Below are positions 44,045-52,251 of a stretch of DNA of 64,000 bases, one piece after another. The stretch spans positions 5,394,001-5,458,000 of the forward strand of contig NZ_CP009288.1 of the NCBI RefSeq assembly GCF_000756615.1, read 5' to 3'. The stretch comes from Paenibacillus durus. Its GTDB lineage: Bacteria > Bacillota > Bacilli > Paenibacillales > Paenibacillaceae. Every line of letters begins with the position of its first letter. Position 1 is the first letter of the stretch. The position numbers were made by a program, and so were the translations under genes. The notes under the pieces are model-generated. The model was not told the DNA's origin, made no database searches, and saw only the letters and a list, made by a program, of their open reading frames with translations.

Positions 44045-44865
44045 AAGTTCACGACCGGGAATTCAGGTGTAAACCGATCGAAATTTTGGGCTCGGCACCA
44101 AATCGGAGCTTGTCGAAATTCTTCCGGGCGTGAAAAAGGATATCGGTCGCAGCAGCAGGACAGCTGGGGTTTCAAAACACTGGCCCTTCCGAGATGCGTA
44201 GCGGGTAGGGGTCAGATTCCATGCGGGCGCGGCTGTTCGCTCATGCGTTCATTGCTGCGCATAGGATGGGACACCGAGTCCGATTATTCAGGCGGAACAG
44301 GAGGTTTTTTCCTGTAAATCTGCAGGTTCTATTGGTGAGTCTCGTCCGGAAAGAAGAAGATGGGACAACGTGTCATTGTTCAGGCGGAACAGGAGGTTTT
44401 CCTGAAAATCTGCAGGTTTTCTTGATGAATTTCGCCCGGGAAGACGAAAAGGTTGCAAATGTGCATCTATTTGAGTCTTGAACGCCGGAATAAGAAGAAG
44501 GGTTGAGAAATACCTGCAGATTCGTAGGAAATGAGTTAGGAGGGGAGTTGTGCGGAAAAAAGATGTACCAATGCAGGTATTCTCCGCTTCTCCGCTTCTC
44601 CGCTGCCTGCCGCTGCCTGCCGCTGCTGATGGGATAATGCCTCGGGAGTAAACAGCTGTCCCGCTTGTTGAGCTACTGAAAAGGCATCCTCAGCTGGCCG
44701 AAAGGCATTCTTATATACCGTCATCTGCTGCTGAGTCACATCGCAAAGCACTGATTTTAAAGCGAAGCCAAATTTCATCATCAAATTTCATCATATTATC
44801 GGGATACAGCAGAAGGGAAATATATCATAACGTGGAAAAGAGTAAGCAAAGGAGATGATTGCAGC
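44045..44865. other. Long intergenic region with direct repeats, no supported gene
   Basis: The 821-bp gap holds a pair of imperfect repeats (44287-44460), a short CCGCTGCCTG-type simple repeat at about 44600-44630, and no open frame with a ribosome site and plausible composition except the gene at 44866. Confidence 0.5.
44287..44460. repeat. Imperfect 92-bp direct repeat pair
   Basis: TTCAGGCGGAACAGGAGGTTTT begins at 44287 and again at 44379. In both copies it is followed by CCTG-AAATCTGCAGGTT and a stretch ending in TCGYCCGGGAAG-type sequence. A more diverged CCTGCAGATTCG element occurs about 120 nt further on. Confidence 0.7.
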
Positions 44866-45504
44866 ATGGCTTCTCTTGTCCGCGCTTTACGTGATCCAAA
44901 AAAATGGCTGACGGTGTGGAATGGGATTGGGATGCCGCTCATTAGCCTGGTTTTTCAAGTCTTTTTCTTAATGTTTCTCACGATTTTCGGAGGCTTTACG
45001 TTATTGTTCTCTCCCCACCTGTTCTGGGATATCCCTTCCGGCACACCCGCAGGCTGGAGACTGACGATGATAAGGAGCTATTTTCTAGCCTTTGGCGCCT
45101 TGTACGCCCTTGTCTGGTGTGGCTATTGGTGGATGCTGCGCGCGCTGAACAGTTCGAATAAAATCCCGGCTTTCCCGGTTCATGTGCTGGCTGCCTGGCT
45201 GCCGCTTCTCGGTGTGCTGTACTTCGCCGATCCGGTCAGCTATCCGGACGCCATGATTCCAATCTCCGCCGCCCAGATCACTTTTGAGATGAGCACTGCC
45301 ATGACGGCCGCAGCGCTGTTCCCTTTTTACTCCGCAGCGGTCTACCTGTTCGTTCTCTCCCCTCCCGCTCGAACGGGCTGGAAAATAGGAAGGCTTCTAG
45401 GACTGGGGATTATTTTTGCAGGTGTCAGCTTGTATCTGTTATCCGTCTTCTGGCATATCGCACCTTCAATCTACAAGGGAATCGCCGGATTCCCCACACG
45501 CTAG
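44866..45504 (+). CDS. Hypothetical membrane protein with five to six helices
   Basis: 212 aa with AAGGAGATGAT before the ATG. Hydrophobic segments lie at about 25-50 (LISLVFQVFFLMFLTIFGGFTLLF), 70-95, 105-120, 140-165 and 180-200. I do not recognise a family and see no catalytic motif. It is flanked by long gene-poor stretches, so it forms a single-gene unit. The ribosome site, GC-rich codon use like its neighbours and clear helix pattern support a real gene. Confidence 0.62.
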   Translation: MASLVRALRDPKKWLTVWNGIGMPLISLVFQVFFLMFLTIFGGFTLLFSPHLFWDIPSGTPAGWRLTMIRSYFLAFGALYALVWCGYWWMLRALNSSNKIPAFPVHVLAAWLPLLGVLYFADPVSYPDAMIPISAAQITFEMSTAMTAAALFPFYSAAVYLFVLSPPARTGWKIGRLLGLGIIFAGVSLYLLSVFWHIAPSIYKGIAGFPTR

Positions 45505-45842
45505 CACCCCGCCCTCAGGAATTTCCTGCAAGGCTTGAAGCATGACTTCCAGCTCTAGAGGCCTGCGGGGATTTGGAAAGGTTCCGTAGCCCTTTTAAAA
45601 ACTCAAGCATTTTGCAAAAAATCGCATAGCGGCTTGCATTGAATTTTGCATTTCATGCCGACCCGAATAACCGCAAAAAAGCAGGTCCCAGCCGGAGGAT
45701 AAATCCGCCGTCTGGGGCCTGCCAATCCCGGTTCGCTGCTATCTGCGCGTATGAGATCTCCAAGCAACCGCCAAGAATGCCGAATAAAAGAGCGCTTTAG
45801 GCAGGATACCCATGCCCAACAATCCGATGTTACGGCTTGTGA
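45505..45842. other. Intergenic region between convergent orphan membrane gene and gcvH
   Basis: A 338-bp gap that contains the gcvH-side terminator at 45674-45722 and nothing else recognisable. Confidence 0.5.
45674..45722 (-). terminator. Terminator downstream of gcvH
   Basis: The stem GCAGGTCCCAG/CTGGGGCCTGC (one mismatch) with a nested CGGAGG...CCGCCG hairpin is followed on the minus strand by TTTTTT. It lies about 120 nt past the stop. Confidence 0.75.
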
Positions 45843-46235
45843 TTACTCGCCGACCAACTCACGATAAGCCGCCGAGTCCAGCAGTCCGGAAGTAGCCGAA
45901 GCGTAGTCCCCCTCGACTTCCACCTCGTAAATCCAGCCACCGCCGTACGGCTGAGAGTTCAACAGCTCGGGGCTGTCTTCCAGCGCTTCGTTGACCCGCG
46001 TCACCGTTCCCGATACCGGAGAATATAATTCGGATACGGTCTTGACCGATTCAATGCTGCCGACGCTGTCCCCGGCGGTGATATTCGTTCCGATTTCAGG
46101 AAACTCCACGAATACGATGTCGCCAAGCAGATGCTGAGCATGGTCGGTAATGCCGACACGCACGATTTTTCCTTCTCCTTGCTGCGCCCATTCATGCTCT
46201 TCGCTGTACCGGAGATTGTCTAGCACTTCACTCAT
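45843..46235 (-). CDS. gcvH: Glycine cleavage system H protein
   Basis: 130 aa from the ATG at 46235; an upstream ATG at 46271 lacks a ribosome site. It carries the lipoyl arm that shuttles the aminomethyl group between P, T and L proteins. The lipoylation lysine is in GSIESVKTVSELYSP. RYSEEHEWAQQGEG, GITDHAQHLLGDIVFVEFPEIG and the EALEDSPELLNSQPYGGGWIYEV end are family marks. It is divergent from gcvT-PA-PB and not behind the riboswitch, so its control must differ. Separate gcvH is usual in Bacillota. Confidence 0.95.
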   Translation of the reverse strand: MSEVLDNLRYSEEHEWAQQGEGKIVRVGITDHAQHLLGDIVFVEFPEIGTNITAGDSVGSIESVKTVSELYSPVSGTVTRVNEALEDSPELLNSQPYGGGWIYEVEVEGDYASATSGLLDSAAYRELVGE

Positions 46236-46359
46236 TTTCGTTAGCCGCCTCTTTTCGTCATTGGGAGTCATAAATTAGTTATAGACTAAGTTATGCCCTT
46301 ATCGGGTGTCAATATATGTGACAAGAAAATAAATTTCGTCCGGTTTTAATCAAATTGTG

Positions 46360-46388
46360 TTGACATCGGGGTGGGATTCCAGTATTAA
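46360..46388 (+). promoter_or_regulatory. SigA-type promoter of the glycine riboswitch transcript
   Basis: A perfect TTGACA (46360-46365), 17-nt spacer, then TATTAA (46383-46388). It places transcription start near 46395, about 30 nt before the first aptamer. Confidence 0.7.
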
Positions 46389-46422
46389 TGGAGTGAGAAT
46401 AATCACATACAACTGCGAATGA

Positions 46423-46731
46423 TGGCACAGGGAGAGACTGTCCTGCAAGGACGGCGCCGAAGGAGTAAGCCTTAACCCAAGGTGAATCTCTCAGGCAAAA
46501 GGACCTCTGCCGGACGCATCTCTGGAGAGCACCGGAGCTTCATAAGCATACGGTCACCAACGGGGAAACCTGCATTCGGCATAGGACGCCAAGCCATACG
46601 GCAAGCAGCGGCTCATGCTGACATACCGGACTTCACAGCCCGGGGCAGGGTAACTTTCAGGTACAAGGGACAGAGCGAAGGACGATGACGCGCATAGGTT
46701 GCGCAAATGCGTCTTTCGCCTGTCCCTTTTT
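46423..46731 (+). ncRNA. Tandem glycine riboswitch with terminator, controlling gcvT-gcvPA-gcvPB
   Basis: Aptamer I (46425-46516) has the invariant GGGAGAGACTG, GCCGAAGGAGTAAGC and GGTGAATCTCTCAGGCAAAA-GGAC core. The linker CTCTGGAGAG leads to aptamer II, with CACCAACGGGGAAACC and the 3' core GGTAACTTTCAGGTACAAGG-GACAGAG (to about 46677). The expression platform is a long hairpin at 46665-46731 (AAGGGACAG/CTGTCCCTT plus inner GCGAAGGACG pairing) ending in TTTTT. The 3' strand of aptamer II overlaps the terminator's left arm, so glycine binding should prevent termination and turn genes on. Aptamer II has a longer variable arm than usual. Confidence 0.95.
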
Positions 46732-46866
46732 GCGCTTGCAAAAATAGAGAGGCCGACGTCCCCCTGTAAGGTTTCGGAAGATGTCTATAGGGGCAAGCTT
46801 CACTTTGTAGGACAAGAAGAAACGGCTCACGCCGTCCTTTAAGGACAAAGTCCGTTTCTCGTAGAA

Positions 46867-46910
46867 ATCTAAGACCAAACGATACGCGCGCAGCATAAAA
46901 AGTCTTAGAT
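46867..46910 (+). promoter_or_regulatory. Inverted repeat just upstream of the gcvT ribosome site
   Basis: ATCTAAGAC (46867-46875) and GTCTTAGAT (46902-46910) are perfect 9-bp complements, 12 nt before GGGGAG. A further GTCCTTTAAGGAC self-complementary stretch lies at about 46827-46861. These could modulate translation after the riboswitch, but no ligand motif is seen. Confidence 0.35.
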
Positions 46911-46934
46911 ATTAAAAACACGGGGAGTGACAAT

Positions 46935-48038
46935 ATGGATGCTTTGAAAAGAACGCCTTTTTTCGCTTTCTACTCCGCATATCCGGAGTCCAGAAGCATT
47001 GATTTCGGCGGTTGGGAGCTGCCAGTCCAGTTCACCGGCATCCAGAAGGAGCATGAAGCGGTGCGCAGCCGGGCTGGACTATTCGATGTCTCGCATATGG
47101 GCGAATTTATGGTGACGGGCAGCGCCGCCGAGGCGTATCTGCAGCATATGACGACTAATGATGTCAGCAAGCTCGCGGACGGCCAGGCGCAGTATTCGCT
47201 GCTCTGCTATCCGGACGGCGGTACGGTTGACGACCTGCTCGTATACCGTCTGGGCGAAGGGCGCTACATGCTGGTCGTCAATGCCTCCAACATCGGCAAG
47301 GATTTCCAGTGGCTTCAGGACCATCTGCCGGAGAGCGGCGTAAAGCTTACGGACCAGTCGGAAGAAACGCTGCTGCTGGCGGTTCAGGGGCCGCATGCGG
47401 AAGCAATCGTGAGCGAAGTCACCGATGTGCCGCTGGCCGGTCTGAAGCCGTTCCATTTCGTGGAACAGGCGGTAGTATGCGGCGTGGAAGTGCTGTTGTC
47501 CCGCACAGGCTATACCGGCGAAGACGGCTTCGAGCTGTATGCTCCTGTAGAAGCTGCGGCGAAGCTGTGGAACGGGCTGCTCGAATCGGGCAGCGCCCAC
47601 GGGCTGACGCCAGCGGGTCTCGGCGCGCGGGACACGCTTCGCTTCGAAGCGAAGCTGCCGCTGTACGGCCAGGAGCTGTCGAAGGATATCTCGCCGCTGG
47701 AAGCCGGAATCGGCTTCTTCGTGAAGCTGGATAAGGGAGATTTTATCGGCCGCGATGCGCTCAAGGCTCAGAAGGAGCAGGGTATTCCCCGCCGATTGGT
47801 CGGAATCGAAATGATCGACCGGGGCATTCCGCGTTCGCATTATCCCGTCTATGCAGGAGGACAGCGGATCGGTGAGATTACGACCGGCACGCAGTCGCCG
47901 ACGCTGAAGCGGAACCTCGGGCTTGCCCTGGTGGATGCCCGGTACGGCGAGATCGGAACAGAACTGGAAGTTGAAATTCGCGGCAAGCGGCTTAAAGCCG
48001 CCGTCGTGAAAGCTCCTTTCTACAAAAAAAGCCGTTAA
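46935..48038 (+). CDS. gcvT: Glycine cleavage system T protein (aminomethyltransferase)
   Basis: 367 aa. It moves the methylene carbon from the H-protein arm to tetrahydrofolate and releases ammonia. Seen are DFGGWELPVQFTGIQKEHEAVRSRAGLFDVSHMGEF at the N-terminus, the LLVYRLGEGRYMLVVNASN segment, SRTGYTGEDGFELY and LGARDTLRFEAKLPLYGQEL. The C-terminal ITTGTQSPTLKRNLGLALVD is present. GGGGAG precedes the ATG. It is the first gene behind the glycine riboswitch. Confidence 0.96.
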   Translation: MDALKRTPFFAFYSAYPESRSIDFGGWELPVQFTGIQKEHEAVRSRAGLFDVSHMGEFMVTGSAAEAYLQHMTTNDVSKLADGQAQYSLLCYPDGGTVDDLLVYRLGEGRYMLVVNASNIGKDFQWLQDHLPESGVKLTDQSEETLLLAVQGPHAEAIVSEVTDVPLAGLKPFHFVEQAVVCGVEVLLSRTGYTGEDGFELYAPVEAAAKLWNGLLESGSAHGLTPAGLGARDTLRFEAKLPLYGQELSKDISPLEAGIGFFVKLDKGDFIGRDALKAQKEQGIPRRLVGIEMIDRGIPRSHYPVYAGGQRIGEITTGTQSPTLKRNLGLALVDARYGEIGTELEVEIRGKRLKAAVVKAPFYKKSR

Positions 48039-48072
48039 GAACCTGCATGTGCAGGACATAACCTATTTATTT

Positions 48073-48120
48073 AATCAGCTTTATAATTAATCAGCTTTAT
48101 AATTAATCAGCTTCATAATT
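48073..48120. repeat. Three tandem 16-bp repeats between gcvT and gcvPA
   Basis: AATCAGCTTTATAATT occurs three times head to tail (last copy with one change), followed by a half copy AATGAGCC that runs into the gcvPA ribosome site. It is strongly AT-rich inside a GC-rich operon. Confidence 0.75.
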
Positions 48121-48145
48121 AATGAGCCAAGGAGTGAATCCGTAA

Positions 48146-49498
48146 ATGAAGCATCGTTATCTGCCGATGACCGAGCAGGACCGCAGCGAAATGCTGGCGG
48201 AAATCGGGATTCAGTCCGTGGAGGAACTGTTCGCCGATATTCCCGAAGCCGTGCGCTACAAGGGCCGGCTGCCCATGTCCGAAGCTCTGGACGAATACGC
48301 CCTGCTGCGGCATATGAAGCGTCTGGCGGACAAAAACGCCGACTTCGACAGCCACATCAGCTTTCTGGGCGCGGGTCTCTACGATCACCATGTCCCCGTC
48401 GTCATCAACCATGTCATTTCCCGTTCGGAATTTTATACGGCTTACACGCCTTACCAGCCGGAGATCAGCCAGGGCGAGCTGCAGGCGATCTTCGAATTCC
48501 AGTCGTACATCTGCGAGCTGACCGGCATGAAGGTCGCCAACGCCAGCATGTATGACGGCGCAACGGCTTTGGCCGAGGCGGCGGTGCTGGCCTCGGGCGC
48601 CGCGAAGCGCAAGAAGATCGTCGTCAGCAGCGCGGTCCATCCCGAAGCGCGGCAGGTGCTGAAGACGTCCGCAGCCGGACTCGGCCTTGAAATCGCCGAG
48701 GTCGGCAGCACGGACGGTGTCACCGATCTTGCGCTGCTGGCGCAGGCGATTGACGGCGACACGGCGGCGGTGCTGGTGCAGTACCCGAACTTCTTCGGGT
48801 GCATCGAGAACCTGGCCGCCATCGAGAAACTAACGCATGACGCCAAGGCGCTGCTCGTCGTCAGCGCGAACCCCCTCGCCCTCGGCGTGCTCGAGACGCC
48901 GGGCAAGCTGGGCGCCGACATTGTCGTCGGCGACGCTCAGCCGCTCGGCATCAATGCCTCGCTCGGCGGTCCGACCTGCGGCTACTTCGCGGTCGCGGAG
49001 CATCTCATGCGCCGCATTCCCGGCCGCATCGTCGGCCAGACGGTCGACCGCAGCGGCAAGCGGGGCTTCGTGCTGACGCTTCAAGCCCGGGAGCAGCATA
49101 TCCGCCGCGAGAAGGCGACGTCGAATATCTGCTCCAACCAGGCGCTGCTCGCGCTCTGCGCTTCGGTTTACCTGTCCGTCATGGGCAAGGAAGGCATGCG
49201 CGAGGTCGGCGGACTGAACATCCGCAAGAGCCATTACGCCGCATCCCGGCTCGGGGCTATTCCAGGTGCTAAGGTCGCCTTCTCCTCCCCGTTCTTCAAT
49301 GAATTCGTGCTGAAGCTGCCGGAGGGCAGCGATCCTGGCGCGGTAAACGCCAAGCTGCTCGGGAAAGGCTTCCTCGGCGGCTATGATCTCGGCAAGGATT
49401 ACCCGGAGCTTTCCGGCCATATGCTGATTGCCGTCACAGAGAAACGGAGCAAGAGTGAAATCGACGAATTTGCAAGCGTACTGGAGGGCTGTTTATGA
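48146..49498 (+). CDS. gcvPA: Glycine dehydrogenase (decarboxylating), subunit 1
   Basis: 450 aa, the N-terminal half of the split P protein of Bacillota. Family features are YLPMTEQDRSEMLAEIG at the start, FLGAGLYDHHVPVVINHVISRSEFYTAYTPYQPEISQG, NASMYDGATALAEA and DAQPLGINASLGGPTCGYFA. Together with subunit 2 it decarboxylates glycine on PLP and loads the H protein. AAGGAG lies 11 nt before the ATG. The stop overlaps gcvPB by ATGA, for balanced synthesis of the two subunits. Confidence 0.96.
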   Translation: MKHRYLPMTEQDRSEMLAEIGIQSVEELFADIPEAVRYKGRLPMSEALDEYALLRHMKRLADKNADFDSHISFLGAGLYDHHVPVVINHVISRSEFYTAYTPYQPEISQGELQAIFEFQSYICELTGMKVANASMYDGATALAEAAVLASGAAKRKKIVVSSAVHPEARQVLKTSAAGLGLEIAEVGSTDGVTDLALLAQAIDGDTAAVLVQYPNFFGCIENLAAIEKLTHDAKALLVVSANPLALGVLETPGKLGADIVVGDAQPLGINASLGGPTCGYFAVAEHLMRRIPGRIVGQTVDRSGKRGFVLTLQAREQHIRREKATSNICSNQALLALCASVYLSVMGKEGMREVGGLNIRKSHYAASRLGAIPGAKVAFSSPFFNEFVLKLPEGSDPGAVNAKLLGKGFLGGYDLGKDYPELSGHMLIAVTEKRSKSEIDEFASVLEGCL

Positions 49499-50955
49499 AA
49501 CCGGAACAAAGCCTTATCTTTGAACTAAGCCGTCCCGGACGTGCCGCCTACTCTCTGCCGGAATGCGATGTGCCGGCGGAGGAAGGTCTGGATGCGCTGA
49601 TTCCAGCCGAGCTGCTGCGTAAGCAGCCGGCTGCGCTTCCGGAAGTGTCCGAGGTGGATGTCATCCGCCACTACACCGCTCTGTCCCGCCGCAACTTCGG
49701 CGTCGACAACGGCTTCTATCCGCTTGGCTCCTGCACGATGAAATATAATCCGAAGATCAACGAAGATGTTGCCCGCTTCCCGGGATTCGCGAAGATCCAT
49801 CCGTACCAGCCGGAAGAGAGCATCCAGGGCGCACTGGAGCTGATGCACACGCTGCAAAGCGACCTGGCTGCGCTGACCGGCATGGACGCCGTATCGCTCC
49901 AGCCCGCCGCCGGCGCGCATGGCGAATGGACCGGACTGATGATGATCCGCGCGTATCATGAAGCCCGCGGAGAGGTCCGGACCAAGGTCATCGTCCCGGA
50001 CTCCTCGCACGGCACCAACCCGGCCAGCGCTTCGGCGGCCGGTCTTACGACAGTGACCATTCCTTCTAATGAACAGGGAATGGTCGATCTGGAGGCGCTG
50101 AAGCATGCGGTCGGCAGCGACACTGCGGCACTCATGCTGACCAACCCAAGCACGCTCGGCCTGTTCGAGACGCAGATTGTCGAAATCGCCAAGATCGTGC
50201 ATGAAGCGGGCGGCCTGCTCTACTATGACGGCGCGAATTCGAACGCGATCATGGGCATCACCCGCCCGGGCGACATGGGCTTCGACGTTGTGCATCTTAA
50301 TCTGCACAAGACGATGAGCACACCGCACGGCGGGGGCGGCCCGGGCGCTGGTCCGGTCGGCGTCAAGGCGAAGCTGACTCCGTTCCTGCCCGGTCCCACC
50401 GTGGCTAAAGCGGAAGACGGCAGCTACTCGCTTCAAGAAGGCGGCCCGCAGTCGATCGGCCGGGTGAAGGCATACTACGGCAACTTCGGCATTCTCGTTC
50501 GCGCCTACACCTACATCCGCACCTACGGTCCGGACGGACTGCGCGAGGTGTCGGAGAACGCCGTGCTGAACGCCAACTATATGCTGAGCCGCCTCGCGCC
50601 GCATTTTGAGGTGCCTTACCCCGGCATCTGCAAGCATGAATTCGTCCTGTCCGGCAAAAATCTGAAACCCTACGGCGTCCGCACGCTCGATGTCGCCAAA
50701 CGCCTGCTCGACTTCGGCTACCATCCGCCGACCGTCTACTTCCCGCTCAATGTCGAGGAGTGCATCATGATCGAGCCGACCGAGACGGAAAGCAAGGAAA
50801 CGCTCGACGGCTTCATCGAGACGATGATCCGAATCGTACAGGAAGCTAAGGAGACGCCGGAAATCGTTCTGAACGCGCCGCATACTACCGAAATCAGCCG
50901 TCTTGACGAGACGCAGGCTGCGCGGAAGCCCGTACTAAACTGTTCCTGCGGATAA
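49495..50955 (+). CDS. gcvPB: Glycine dehydrogenase (decarboxylating), subunit 2
   Basis: 486 aa, the C-terminal half of the split P protein. The PLP lysine sits in VVHLNLHKTMSTPHGGGGPGAGPVG. Other marks are FYPLGSCTMKYNPKINEDVARFPGF, LQPAAGAHGEWTGLMMIRAYH, PDSSHGTNPASASAAG and the C-terminal VNIEECIMIEPTETESKETLD-type segment. It ends the riboswitch-controlled operon; a terminator follows at 50989. Confidence 0.96.
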   Translation: MKPEQSLIFELSRPGRAAYSLPECDVPAEEGLDALIPAELLRKQPAALPEVSEVDVIRHYTALSRRNFGVDNGFYPLGSCTMKYNPKINEDVARFPGFAKIHPYQPEESIQGALELMHTLQSDLAALTGMDAVSLQPAAGAHGEWTGLMMIRAYHEARGEVRTKVIVPDSSHGTNPASASAAGLTTVTIPSNEQGMVDLEALKHAVGSDTAALMLTNPSTLGLFETQIVEIAKIVHEAGGLLYYDGANSNAIMGITRPGDMGFDVVHLNLHKTMSTPHGGGGPGAGPVGVKAKLTPFLPGPTVAKAEDGSYSLQEGGPQSIGRVKAYYGNFGILVRAYTYIRTYGPDGLREVSENAVLNANYMLSRLAPHFEVPYPGICKHEFVLSGKNLKPYGVRTLDVAKRLLDFGYHPPTVYFPLNVEECIMIEPTETESKETLDGFIETMIRIVQEAKETPEIVLNAPHTTEISRLDETQAARKPVLNCSCG

Positions 50956-50988
50956 GCGGGCGGCAGTGCGGCATTAACACAATCTTAG

Positions 50989-51044
50989 TCCCTCTTGAAC
51001 ATTCGGTCGCTCTTTTTCACCGGGTGTATCAAGGGGGATTTTTT
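50989..51044 (+). terminator. Terminator of the gcvT-gcvPA-gcvPB operon
   Basis: TCCCTCTTGA (50989-50998) pairs with TCAAGGGGGA (51029-51038, one mismatch) and is followed by TTTTTT. The 30-nt loop is large. Confidence 0.7.
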
Positions 51045-51081
51045 ATAGGGTAGAGAGGGTTATGCTCCCTGCCTATTAACT

Positions 51082-52059
51082 TTACGCGTCATACTTAGCC
51101 AGCAGTTCCTTCAGCTTCGCCCTCATGCAGTCGATCAGCTCCGGCGGTTCCTGGACCTCGGCGTCGCTCCCAAGGCCGATGAACAATCTGGCGAAGTAAG
51201 GTATTTCACTATTCGGAATATCGCCGTCAATCCAGCCGGTTCCGTCTTCCCGAACCCGCAGCAGCCCCCGCCGTCCCAGCTCCGCTTCGCACACCCGTAC
51301 CCCCTCCTCGCTTAGTTGAACGCGGCAGCGGGTATACTCGCTTTTTTCCGAAAAAGAGTCTTCCCAGTTGTCTAGATGAATGCTGCGCAGGTCAAGCGGC
51401 TTTATTTCGGGGTCCCCCTCCTCCACGCTCATCATCCGGTCGCACCGGAACAGCCGCACGCCGCCGCGCAGAAAGCAGTACGCCGGACAGTACCACAGGC
51501 CGCTGCTGGCATAAATACCGATTGGCTGAATGTCCCGGACCGAAACGTTCTCCTGCGATTTGTATCCGATTCGCAAGACCTTTTGCATTACAGACGCATC
51601 AAGCAAAGAAGACAGAAAGGGAGACTCCGCCTGCCTGGCCGGAATGACGAAATCCACCCGGTTCTTCATCTGGTCAATCCGGTCCCGCACGTCTCCGGAC
51701 ATATAATGATAGAATTTGCTCAGCGCCGACGATGCCTCCGTCTCAAAGGGAATAAAAGAGTAATGGCGCAGGGCGTGGCACGCGAAAAAAAGAGCAACCG
51801 CCTCCTCCTCGGTAAAAGCGATGGGCGGCAGAATCCGTTCGTTCAGCACCTGATAGCCCCCGTGCGGCCCCACTTCAGAGTACAAAGGAACGCCCAGTTC
51901 GCCCAGCTCCTGCAAATCCCTTAATATCGTCCTCGCCGACACGCCGAACTCCTGCGCAAGCTCCTTGACGGTAAACTTCCTCTTCCGGTTGACGGTCAGC
52001 ATCAGCTCGAGCAGCCGTTTCGATTTGGACATGGTGTCCCGGTGTTCGTATTTGGACAT
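51082..52059 (-). CDS. WYL-domain transcription regulator (YafY-type, HTH_11)
   Basis: 325 aa from the ATG at 52059, which has AAGGAGG 10 nt upstream. Residues about 10-70 form a winged helix-turn-helix (KSKRLLELMLTVNRKRKFTVKELAQEFGVSARTILRDLQELGELGVPLYSEVGPHGGYQV). Residues about 130-220 form a WYL domain, here with the degenerate LWYCPAYCFLRGGVRLFRCDRM signature. A WCX-type extension ends the protein. Such proteins sense small ligands or nucleic acid and control neighbouring genes. It is divergent from a DinB-family/hydrolase pair, with a palindrome in the shared region, so it likely regulates that pair and itself. Confidence 0.88.
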   Translation of the reverse strand: MSKYEHRDTMSKSKRLLELMLTVNRKRKFTVKELAQEFGVSARTILRDLQELGELGVPLYSEVGPHGGYQVLNERILPPIAFTEEEAVALFFACHALRHYSFIPFETEASSALSKFYHYMSGDVRDRIDQMKNRVDFVIPARQAESPFLSSLLDASVMQKVLRIGYKSQENVSVRDIQPIGIYASSGLWYCPAYCFLRGGVRLFRCDRMMSVEEGDPEIKPLDLRSIHLDNWEDSFSEKSEYTRCRVQLSEEGVRVCEAELGRRGLLRVREDGTGWIDGDIPNSEIPYFARLFIGLGSDAEVQEPPELIDCMRAKLKELLAKYDA

Positions 52060-52106
52060 GGGCGGTGGCCTCCTTTTTCGCATTTGAGCTGGAATCTTTC
52101 TATTAT

Positions 52107-52135
52107 TTTATGACAATACTTGTCACTATTATAAT
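52107..52135 (+). promoter_or_regulatory. Promoter with palindromic operator between WYL regulator and DinB-family gene
   Basis: A perfect TATAAT (52130-52135) lies 17 nt after a weak -35 TTTATG (52107-52112). The spacer is filled by TGACAATACTTGTCA (52111-52125), a perfect 6-3-6 palindrome. A repressor bound there would block RNA polymerase on the DinB side. Confidence 0.55.
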
Positions 52136-52251
52136 CTACAATGAAAAATGAAGCATAGAAGCGCCGAATGCCGCAACCCTCGCTTTCTCAATGAACGATC
52201 CGGTTGCGATGCGCCGTCGGCCAAATCCATAAATCCGAAAGGTGTGAGCTT

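Noticed and set aside
44221..44481. Plus-strand frame of 86 codons
   Set aside because: It is produced by the 92-bp direct repeat, with Arg/Phe-rich content and no ribosome site.
44536..44784. Minus-strand frame of 82 codons
   Set aside because: It crosses a simple CCGCTGCCTG repeat, has no clear ribosome site and shows no family pattern.
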